Shown in pieces: positions 1-5,668 of a stretch of DNA of 6,801 nt (position 1 is the stretch's first letter; every line of letters starts with the position of its first letter). A program made the translations under genes and the position numbers. The DNA comes from a bacterium. Its GTDB lineage: Bacteria > Muiribacteriota > Ozemobacteria > Ozemobacterales > Ozemobacteraceae. Below the pieces are notes generated by a model. It worked only from the letters and a program-made list of their open reading frames with translations, searched no databases and was not told the DNA's origin. The stretch is taken from positions 1 to 6,801 of the forward strand of contig JACPTH010000503.1 of the NCBI GenBank assembly GCA_016192885.1. The letters run 5' to 3'.

Positions 1-105
1 TAACCCAAGGAAAAGGAAGAACTTAAGAACTGAAAAAACAAAATTAGGAAAATTTTGCTTTGAAGTAAAATGAAAATCATTCAATAACGGTCAAAAAACG
101 ATTTT

Positions 106-132
106 TTTCACGCCTTCCCTGAAGGTGTGAAA
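106..132. repeat. 12-bp stem inverted repeat with triloop
   Basis: The left arm TTTCACGCCTTC (106-117) pairs with the right arm GAAGGTGTGAAA (121-132) across a CCT loop. Eleven pairs are Watson-Crick and one is G-U when read as rightward RNA. No run of T follows directly on either strand: TAATTGATTTTC follows rightward and AAAATCG follows leftward. It is therefore not a standard intrinsic terminator. It could protect an mRNA 3' end or be part of a structured RNA. Confidence 0.55.
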
Positions 133-140
133 TAATTGAT

Positions 141-181
141 TTTCTAAAAGAACGACCAACCTCTAATGCGGGTTTTAGAAA
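141..181. repeat. 9-bp perfect inverted repeat, 23-nt spacer
   Basis: TTTCTAAAA (141-149) and TTTTAGAAA (173-181) are exact reverse complements separated by 23 bases. The arms are AT-rich, so a hairpin would be only moderately stable. The arrangement could equally be a spaced operator. No function is assigned. Confidence 0.4.
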
Positions 182-268
182 TAAAAAAGTGCAATTTAGG
201 GTATTTTTTCACATCTTCCCTGAATTCAGGCTGAACTTCGATAGAGGTATGCCCATTGGTTTTTCAGA

Positions 269-302
269 CCTTCTTTTCTCCGGAAAAGAAGGCTTTCTTT
301 TT
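269..302 (+). terminator. Rightward intrinsic terminator
   Basis: CCTTCTTTTC (269-278) and GAAAAGAAGG (283-292) form a perfect 10-bp stem closed by a TCCG tetraloop. The T-rich tail CTTTCTTTTT (293-302) follows directly. The opposite strand has no T tract after the stem, so the terminator is directional. It should end transcription entering from the left edge or starting within 1-260, and would insulate the genes to the right. No coding sequence in the window ends at it. Confidence 0.8.
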
Positions 303-377
303 GAGGGGTAAAAAACTTGTTTGAGCGCGGATAAGAATTTCAGTCAGAAAAATAAATTATTGCGAAGTTTTTTCGCC

Positions 378-515
378 TCAGCTCAATTCTTCTTGTAGGA
401 GTCCCCTGTAAAATATGATAAACTTGCAATGTGGACAGTCGAGGGTATGGTATGGGGTTTTTCGGCCATTATGAGTCTTTTGAACCATTTTTGCGTTGCA
501 TTGCGGGCATAACAT
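378..515 (-). CDS. Small zinc-ribbon protein (45 aa)
   Basis: This is a very short cytoplasmic protein with four cysteines in two CxxC knuckles, CPQC (residues 3-6) and CPHC (27-30). The pattern is that of a single zinc ribbon, with basic and aromatic residues between the knuckles (KTHNGRKTPYH) and a short amphipathic tail. No catalytic part is present. Such mini zinc ribbons often bind nucleic acid or protein partners, but the role here is unknown. The ATG at 515 is chosen because GGGG lies 9 nt upstream in a purine-rich stretch and the first knuckle starts right after it. An in-frame ATG at 566 would give 62 aa with a lysine-rich leader but has only a weak CGGAA before it. The gene is divergent from the Cache gene, and no strong terminator follows it. 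It is short, so some doubt that it is expressed remains. Confidence 0.65.
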   Translation of the reverse strand: MLCPQCNAKMVQKTHNGRKTPYHTLDCPHCKFIIFYRGLLQEELS

Positions 516-596
516 GACTTTTTTCCCCTTTCCTCTTGATGTTTCACTTATTAAATATATCGGCATTTTTTTCCGAAAAAGTGAGTTTTTTTGAAA
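516..596. promoter_or_regulatory. Divergent AT-rich intergenic/promoter region
   Basis: This short gap between two divergent genes must hold both promoters if each gene has its own. The AT box TATTAAATATAT (549-560) could give a -10 element on either strand. TTGATG at 536-541 resembles a -35, but it is too close to that box for standard spacing. No convincing sigma-70 pair could be fixed. If the leftward promoter uses this box, transcription would start past 566, again favouring the 515 start. Confidence 0.3.
525..535 (-). promoter_or_regulatory. Ribosome-binding region favouring the 515 start
   Basis: Read leftward, GAGGAAAGGGG lies 9 nt upstream of the ATG at 515 (measured from the last G). 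It is the best Shine-Dalgarno-like purine tract near this gene and supports the 45-aa start over the ATG at 566. Confidence 0.5.
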
Positions 597-1901
597 ATGC
601 TAGAAACCATTCTTTCAACGGAGAATCAAAATAGCCAAAATAAGTTCCCAAGGTATTCCGTAATAATTCAAGGTATTTTCTTTTTGAGTTTTTTGTTACT
701 TATCTACCTTGCTTTTGACGCAATAGAAACCAGACGAAATCAACAACAAGAAAAGGTTCTGCAACACATGTCAGTTATTGTCGATTTGGTCTCCGATAAC
801 ATTGTTGGAAATGTCGAGCAGGTAAAAAACTCTCTAAGACTTCTTTCAAGAATGCCCGCCTTTCGAACAAGCAGAGTATTTGGAATGTCACGTTCAACCG
901 TTCAAAAATTTGAAGAGTTTTATGGCGCTTGCCTTGACCATGTTGACGATTCCTTAAAAACCTTCCTCCCAACTTTTTTTTCCCGTGTTGAGGATGTTTT
1001 AACCGAAACCTATTCAGCCCAATCCGTTATCGGTTCAGCTCCTGAACTCCTTTTTTTGCAAAGCAAGAACGTCCCCTATTTTGTCTCTCTGGTTCGAGAC
1101 TTTCTCTCCTGTTACAAAAAGGGAACCTTTAATATTTTGGAGCTATCTTCAGATTTTTTTGATTTGATTTTCCACACGGGAGTCGTTTTCGTATCGGATT
1201 TTTTTGGCGCGGAAGATGCCCTTAAAGCAAGCCTCAACGACAAAGATTACATTTGTTCTCTAATGATAAGATCGTTGGATGGAACCAAGAGGTTACTGGT
1301 AACTGAAATTGGACAACTTCCAAGTTTTTTATCCGCAGGAATTCGAATTTCCGAAACCTTTTTTCAACCCTTTTACTCGGGGAAAGTTTTTTTTAGCGAA
1401 GGCTTAAGCCGGCCATTATGGCAAGCAGCCGTTCCGCTTCTTGAGCTCGATAGGAAGCCATTCGGAATTCTTTCCTCTCAGGTAGATCTTTCCTTTTTAT
1501 CCGAACTTTCCGGGAAAATAAAATTTTCTTCAGGTTCCCAGTTATTTGTTATTGATGAAGAAGGAACCGTCATTGGGCACTCAAAAAAGCAATTGGTAAT
1601 CAATCAAGTTAATTTTTCTCGTTTCAATCCCGCATTTTCTGAGGTAATGCAAGGACGTGATGGCATGCGACGGATAGGGGTTAACGGAGTTGATCATCTA
1701 TTAGTTTATCGATCCCTAAAAAATCTGGGGAAACCTGATTTACCGATTTGGGGAGTCCTTTTTACCATTCCAATTTCGGAGGTTTTTACCGGAGATACTG
1801 CCGTTTCGTTTGGGATTTTTTCGCTTGCGGGATTATGCATTTTAATTTTATGGTATCTTTCTGATTTTATTCTTTCCAATCTTGAGGAGGAAGAAGCATA
1901 A
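597..1901 (+). CDS. Membrane-anchored double-Cache sensor protein without output domain
   Basis: A 434-aa membrane protein with a hydrophobic helix near residues 21-42, a long extracytoplasmic region, a second helix near 402-425, and a roughly 10-residue acidic tail ending EEEEA. The C-terminal half of the outer region reads as a dCache sensor: the strand RSLDGTKRLLV (225-235), PLWQAAVPLL (273-282) followed by FGILSSQVDLSFL (289-301), which is the usual closing of the first Cache lobe, then FVIDEEGTVIGHS (317-329), the usual opening of the second, and IWGVLFTIP near 384-392 as its last strand. Cache domains bind small ligands for chemoreceptors, histidine kinases and cyclic-di-GMP enzymes. 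Here no HAMP, kinase, GGDEF or methyl-accepting part follows, so any signal must go through a partner. Residues about 90-222 are a helix-like insertion longer than usual. The ATG at 597 is preferred over an in-frame TTG at 591; the GTGAG at 581-585 is a weak ribosome site for either. It is the first gene of a three-gene rightward cluster. Confidence 0.85.
   Translation: MLETILSTENQNSQNKFPRYSVIIQGIFFLSFLLLIYLAFDAIETRRNQQQEKVLQHMSVIVDLVSDNIVGNVEQVKNSLRLLSRMPAFRTSRVFGMSRSTVQKFEEFYGACLDHVDDSLKTFLPTFFSRVEDVLTETYSAQSVIGSAPELLFLQSKNVPYFVSLVRDFLSCYKKGTFNILELSSDFFDLIFHTGVVFVSDFFGAEDALKASLNDKDYICSLMIRSLDGTKRLLVTEIGQLPSFLSAGIRISETFFQPFYSGKVFFSEGLSRPLWQAAVPLLELDRKPFGILSSQVDLSFLSELSGKIKFSSGSQLFVIDEEGTVIGHSKKQLVINQVNFSRFNPAFSEVMQGRDGMRRIGVNGVDHLLVYRSLKNLGKPDLPIWGVLFTIPISEVFTGDTAVSFGIFSLAGLCILILWYLSDFILSNLEEEEA
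1886..1890 (+). promoter_or_regulatory. Distant Shine-Dalgarno for the exported TPR gene
   Basis: GGAGG lies inside the end of the Cache gene, 14 nt before the ATG at 1905, which is longer than the usual 5-10 nt. It is still the only strong site near this start. Translation may also be helped by ribosomes finishing the Cache gene, whose stop is only 3 nt before the ATG. Confidence 0.5.
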
Positions 1902-1904
1902 ATT

Positions 1905-3527
1905 ATGAAAGCTGAGGAAATTGGCGACTTGCAAAATGCCAATTCTACCTGCAAGTTCTTTTCTATGTTCTTTTACTTTTTCTTCTTTTTTGTTTCTTCC
2001 GCTATTTTTTCCGCTCAATCAGCGATTAATTTAATGCAAGAGGCCACAAAATTCCGGTTTAGCGGCAATCTCCAATCCGCGATTTCCAATTTGCGGAATG
2101 CCGCTCAAATAGCGACGAAACCTATTCAGAAAAATCTTGCCCGACTTATGCTAGGGGACTGTCTTATTGAAGCCAAGTCGCATCGTGAGGCTATAACCAT
2201 CTATCAAGAATTGCTTTCGGCTCCCAATCTAAACGAAGAAGAAGAGTCTGAAGCGTGTTTTCGCATCGCCCAGTGTTACAAGGTTTTAAAAGAGGAAAAC
2301 AACATGCGCACAAAGTGTCAAGAACTTTTGCTAAAATATCCTGATGGCCCTTATGCCGAATTGGCTAAATCTCTAATCTATCCAAAGTTTGACAGAACCT
2401 CGGTTCCAATCAGGGAAGATTGTTCTCCCTCAAAAAATACCGTTCATATTCAACCCGTTCCGGCGTTAACCGAACCTAAAACAAAATCCCAAATTCAATA
2501 TGAAAGCGGCGCTTCAAAAAATCCGCAAACAAATTTTTCGTCCGACGTTTCAAAAAATAACCGCAAAGTTATTTTCTCCACAAAAAATGAAAGCCTTAAA
2601 GGAGATAAAGGAGAAGAACCCGAAAAATTTGACGTGACCAATTCATCCTCCGATGCCTTTAATTCTCCCGCGGATGCGGTTACCAAGAGATTGCTAACAA
2701 TTGGCAAGGTTAACCAAGCAAGGCGAGAAATTCTAACCATGGAAATTTTGAGGCTTCAAGAGCAACAAAAGAAAGCTCCGGGAGGAATTCCTGGAGACAA
2801 GCTCCTATTTAGTTTAGCCAGTAAAACCGCCGCTTTCGGGGAAATCATGGAAGCTTGTCGGTTGTACGACACGATTCTAACAAAATACCCTAACTCTAAA
2901 TACGTTGAAACTTCTTACTTTGAGGCGATCAGGTTGCGAGCGATTCTGAGGATGTTCCCCGCGGTATTGCGGTGGGGAGAAGTTTTCATGAAAACCTTCC
3001 CGAAATCAACTTATTTGAACCCGTTGAAGAGCTTAATGAAATATGCTGAAAAAGCAAAAACTTTACCTTCCCGCCGTGCTTCCGGCAAACCCATCAAAGC
3101 TAGCGAGAAGGAGACGAAGAATGCGGGTAACGAAAACCAATTAGCGAAAGATCCGCTATTTATTTTGTCGAGCCGATATGTTTCATCAGGGAAGTTCGAG
3201 CTTGCAACCTCCGGGTTTAAGGCTCTTTCAAAGAGATTTCCCCGCTCCCCACGGGTCTGGTGGGAACTAGCTCTCGTTCAAATTCAACAAAAACACAATG
3301 GGGATGCTGAAAAAAGTTTACAAACTCTTCTTGCCCTAGATCCCAAAAATGGTGAAGCCAACTCTCTACTTGGGTACATCCATTACCAACGCAAAGAATT
3401 TCAGAAAGCGGCCAATGCCTATATCAACGCGGGTCCTACGGCAAAGAAAGGTTTAGCTTTTTTCGACCCGGAGTACGCCGCTAAAAAAATGCAAGATTCC
3501 CAAAAGAGCGGCGCAAAAAAACCTTAA
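1905..3527 (+). CDS. Exported tetratricopeptide-repeat protein
   Basis: A 540-aa protein with an N-terminal export signal whose core is strikingly rich in phenylalanine (residues 19-35, FFSMFFYFFFFFVSSAI), with likely signal peptidase I cleavage near FSA|QS at 37/38. It acts in the periplasm or at the envelope. After the signal come about three TPR-like helical hairpins (40-72, 77-107, 113-148), for example LGDCLIEAKSHREAITIYQE. A polar low-complexity linker follows (about 160-257, rich in S, K, N, P). A second TPR block (about 297-368 and 415-513) includes FELATSGFKALSKRFPRSP and SLQTLLALDPKNGEANSLLG. TPRs bind proteins and build scaffolds; the layout recalls BamD or CpoB-like envelope TPR proteins, but no orthology is claimed. 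The ATG at 1905 is kept because it has the only Shine-Dalgarno site; the ATG at 1965, just before the hydrophobic core, has none. The C-terminus is basic (SGAKKP). It almost certainly shares a transcript with the Cache gene. Confidence 0.85.
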   Translation: MKAEEIGDLQNANSTCKFFSMFFYFFFFFVSSAIFSAQSAINLMQEATKFRFSGNLQSAISNLRNAAQIATKPIQKNLARLMLGDCLIEAKSHREAITIYQELLSAPNLNEEEESEACFRIAQCYKVLKEENNMRTKCQELLLKYPDGPYAELAKSLIYPKFDRTSVPIREDCSPSKNTVHIQPVPALTEPKTKSQIQYESGASKNPQTNFSSDVSKNNRKVIFSTKNESLKGDKGEEPEKFDVTNSSSDAFNSPADAVTKRLLTIGKVNQARREILTMEILRLQEQQKKAPGGIPGDKLLFSLASKTAAFGEIMEACRLYDTILTKYPNSKYVETSYFEAIRLRAILRMFPAVLRWGEVFMKTFPKSTYLNPLKSLMKYAEKAKTLPSRRASGKPIKASEKETKNAGNENQLAKDPLFILSSRYVSSGKFELATSGFKALSKRFPRSPRVWWELALVQIQQKHNGDAEKSLQTLLALDPKNGEANSLLGYIHYQRKEFQKAANAYINAGPTAKKGLAFFDPEYAAKKMQDSQKSGAKKP

Positions 3528-3549
3528 AAAATTTTAGGAGGGGAAAGCC

Positions 3550-4635
3550 ATGATTTCCGCGGAACAACGACAAGTTATTGAAAGCTTGGTTTCAAGCGGT
3601 GACTCCAATTTCGAAGGCGACGAATTTGGCGAAGCCAAGTTGAATTATCTGGATGCGCTTGATGAATTTCAGCGAATCGAAAAAGAAATGGGAGAGAATT
3701 GGCTTTCCGAAGATGACAAAGCTCTAAAACGCGCGATTGAATCCAGCGTTGCCAAGGTTGACGCCAAATTGTCAAAGGTTCATTTTGAATGGGGAAAAGC
3801 GGCGTTAGAAAACCTCGACTACGAACGAGCGGTGGATGAGCTTGAGGAAGCGATTAATCTTGCTTCACCCGATGAACTTACCTTCCTGGAAGAAGTCAAG
3901 CATCTTCTTGACCGCGCTAGAGTAAAAGATAGGGAACACAAAATCCACTCCGAGATCAGCCCGTCTGTTTCTCGAGGTGATGACTTTCGGAGCGCGGGAA
4001 ATTGGGGGGAAGCGGCTCTTGAGTATGAAGAAGCCCTTGGAGGTCTTGGGGGATTGCCCTCCGACCATAGATTTGTAACTTACGTAAACGAAGCTCTCCA
4101 AGAATGCAGAAGGAAACTTGTAAAACCGTATTTCTCTAGAATTCACCGCGCCGTTACCAACAAGAAATTCCGTCAAGCATATGAAATCATTCAGCGTGCT
4201 CAAATGGTTCTTAGCGCGAATGACTCCCTTTATTGGGCGTTTTTGGAGCGTTTGAAAGAACAGGTCTTTCCCCAATTGAGTCGCGAAGAAATTGATGATT
4301 TCGATGAAGCCGATTCTCCCGAACTTTGGAGCACCGCAATAAAAGATTACGAGGAAGCGCTTAATTTGTTTTCTTCATATAATCCGGTCGATCCTCTTTC
4401 CCCAGCTTATATTGCCGGGAACATTTATGCCGACAGATTTCTTTCTTCAAGGAGAAATCTAGCCTCGCTGTATAAGAAAAGAGCCCAGCGTTTGCGCGAT
4501 ATGGTCAAAATCGAAAGAGCGATCAAGAGTTACAAGGAAGCTCTAAAACTCATTCCAAGGTCGGATCCGGAATTTAATGCGACTTTTAAAGAGTTAAAAG
4601 CCTTAAGAGCCCAAATCCCCATGAAAACTTCCTAG
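3550..4635 (+). CDS. Cytoplasmic TPR-like helical-repeat protein
   Basis: A 361-aa, strongly acidic, all-helical protein with no signal peptide or membrane segment, so probably cytoplasmic. It contains several degenerate TPR-like hairpins of the form (F/Y)xxAxxxYxxAL: FGEAKLNYLDALDEF (26-40), YERAVDELEEAINLA (91-105), WGEAALEYEEALGGL (152-166), FRQAYEIIQRAQMVL (207-221), WSTAIKDYEEALNLF (260-274) and IERAIKSYKEALKLI (321-335). No enzymatic motif was seen. Its likely job is protein binding or scaffolding; the partner is unknown. The start is secure: AGGAGG at 3536-3541 lies 8 nt before the ATG. It follows the exported TPR gene by 22 bp with no terminator between them, so it is the third gene of the same operon. 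It could be the cytoplasmic counterpart of a complex that includes the Cache and exported TPR proteins, which is inference only. Confidence 0.8.
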   Translation: MISAEQRQVIESLVSSGDSNFEGDEFGEAKLNYLDALDEFQRIEKEMGENWLSEDDKALKRAIESSVAKVDAKLSKVHFEWGKAALENLDYERAVDELEEAINLASPDELTFLEEVKHLLDRARVKDREHKIHSEISPSVSRGDDFRSAGNWGEAALEYEEALGGLGGLPSDHRFVTYVNEALQECRRKLVKPYFSRIHRAVTNKKFRQAYEIIQRAQMVLSANDSLYWAFLERLKEQVFPQLSREEIDDFDEADSPELWSTAIKDYEEALNLFSSYNPVDPLSPAYIAGNIYADRFLSSRRNLASLYKKRAQRLRDMVKIERAIKSYKEALKLIPRSDPEFNATFKELKALRAQIPMKTS

Positions 4636-4684
4636 ATTTATTCAGTCATTTTTTATCAGTAAGAGCAACTTGGAAAAGTTGACC
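4636..4684. other. Convergent intergenic gap with a small inverted repeat
   Basis: These 49 bp separate two convergent genes. CAACTT GGAA AAGTTG (4666-4681) is a perfect 6-bp stem with a GGAA loop, placed 3 nt beyond the protease stop in its reading direction. Neither side has a proper T tract, so it would be at best a weak terminator. The octamer TCAGTAAG occurs at 4656-4663 and again at 4685-4692, overlapping the protease stop. Confidence 0.4.
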
Positions 4685-5668
4685 TCAGTAAGGGTTCATT
4701 TCTGAAAACTCGTTAGGGAATTCTTTTGTCGAACGAGGAACTCGTTTTTCAAGGTTTTCTTTGCCTTTGTACCAAGATTTTCCCGCGAATTTTGAATTGT
4801 CCCGCTTAAGAACGGTTTTTACTTTTTCTATTCTTTCTTCCATCGCAGGGTGAGAATTAAAATATGAATCTGCCGCAACCTTAAGACCTTGACCGATTTC
4901 TTCAATGGGGTTCCTCGAAGGCGAGGAAGGTTCCGATTTCTCAAACCTTTCTTTAAATCTGGTCATCGCTGCTATTACCGAATCCGGCATGTACCCGGAT
5001 AACGCTACAATTTTCAGACCGGCCAAATCTGCGTCAAATTCTTGGAATTTATTGAAGCCCATCGTATTCAAGCGGTTCAAAAAAACCGCGGTGTTCGCGG
5101 GTATTTTTACCATGACGTTACCTATACCTCGCACAGGTATGCAATTTCCAAGTTTATCCATCGAGGCTTCAAGTTGGAAAAATTCGACGCAGTGCCGAAG
5201 ATCGACGTGAGAGATTTCATGGCCAAGAATCGCGGCTAGCTCGGATTCGGATTGTAAAAAATTCAGCATTCCCGTGGTGACTAAAATCTGCCCTCCGGGG
5301 AGGGAAAAAGCATTTACTTGGCTTGAGCGAAGAAGATGAAATTTATATTTGATCCCCTTGCGGTTTACATTTTGTACAAGACCTTCCGCTAGCGACGCAA
5401 CGTAGGCGGAACTTACGGAAAACTCTTCATTGGAAAATTTGGTTCTTTCGAAAATCTCGTGCCCGAGGAAATTTTCTTCTTCGTCTGACATTCTGGTAAT
5501 CTTGTTAACCGGGCTGTTGAAACCTTTTTGGATATCCCCAATGATTTCCATTAAGGAGGAAAAATTTGCTTCCCCCGTATCCATCCGGTTTATCAAAACC
5601 AGCGCTCCGCTTAAAAGCATTACACCTAGTACAATAAAAAAACTGTATTTTCTTATGAATCTACTCAA
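4685..5668 (-). CDS. M48-family zinc metalloprotease, membrane-anchored
   Basis: A 327-aa zinc endopeptidase. Residues 9-27 form one hydrophobic segment, an uncleaved anchor or signal, so the enzyme should sit on the periplasmic face. Family hallmarks appear in order: VNAFSLPGGQILVTTGML (118-135), the zinc motif HEISH (150-154, with E151 as catalytic base), the third ligand E210 in FQEFDADLAGL (208-218), and NSHPAMEERI (271-280), the usual SHP motif whose H273 lies at the active site. All key residues are intact, so it should be active. M48 relatives such as BepA, LoiP and YcaL degrade misfolded or stalled outer-membrane proteins; unlike BepA, this protein has no TPR tail, only a charged C-terminus (about 290-327). 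The start is TTG, overlapping the TGA of the upstream membrane-protein gene by 4 nt, with AAGGA 6 nt before it. The next in-frame ATG would cut the membrane anchor, so TTG is favoured. Its substrate is unknown. Confidence 0.9.
   Translation of the reverse strand: MSRFIRKYSFFIVLGVMLLSGALVLINRMDTGEANFSSLMEIIGDIQKGFNSPVNKITRMSDEEENFLGHEIFERTKFSNEEFSVSSAYVASLAEGLVQNVNRKGIKYKFHLLRSSQVNAFSLPGGQILVTTGMLNFLQSESELAAILGHEISHVDLRHCVEFFQLEASMDKLGNCIPVRGIGNVMVKIPANTAVFLNRLNTMGFNKFQEFDADLAGLKIVALSGYMPDSVIAAMTRFKERFEKSEPSSPSRNPIEEIGQGLKVAADSYFNSHPAMEERIEKVKTVLKRDNSKFAGKSWYKGKENLEKRVPRSTKEFPNEFSEMNPY

Larger units (their letters stand above)
103..224. repeat. 21-bp imperfect direct repeat pair
   Basis: The unit TTTTTTCACnnCTTCCCTGAA occurs at 103-123 and again at 204-224. 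The two copies differ only at two adjacent bases (GC in the first, AT in the second) and lie 101 bp apart. In copy one the unit runs into the right arm of the 106-132 hairpin. In copy two it runs into a different palindrome, CCTGAATTCAGG (219-230). It may be a local duplication remnant or a repeated binding site or RNA motif. Confidence 0.5.
1..377. other. Gene-free structured AT-rich region
   Basis: No open frame with a plausible start and ribosome site lies here. The stretch holds four inverted repeats in a row: 106-132, 141-181, the 12-bp palindrome at 219-230, and the terminator hairpin at 269-292. It also holds a direct repeat at 103-123 and 204-224. The first three bases are taa, which could be the stop codon of a rightward gene outside the window, but this cannot be verified. 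The region may be the 3' untranslated part of that gene or carry a small RNA ending at the terminator. No known RNA family was recognised. Confidence 0.5.

Noticed and set aside
106..132. Considered as a bidirectional intrinsic terminator
   Set aside because: The stem is good, but neither strand has a T run directly after it, so only an inverted repeat is reported.
166..234. 22-codon rightward ORF starting with ATG in the left gene-free region
   Set aside because: It has no ribosome-binding site, no recognisable motif, and it runs through the direct repeat and palindrome, so chance is the simplest explanation.
591..1901. Cache gene as a chemoreceptor or kinase broken by a frameshift
   Set aside because: The stop at 1901 is followed within 3 nt by a gene with its own signal peptide, and no HAMP, kinase or methyl-accepting sequence is visible in any frame downstream.
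3865..4275. 136-codon leftward ORF opposite the cytoplasmic TPR-like gene
   Set aside because: It lies fully within a well-supported gene with clear repeats and a strong ribosome site; its translation shows no domain and reads as an antisense shadow.
4905..5210. 101-codon rightward ORF opposite the M48 protease
   Set aside because: It is antisense to the protease, including the coding sequence for conserved catalytic parts, and shows no motif or ribosome site.
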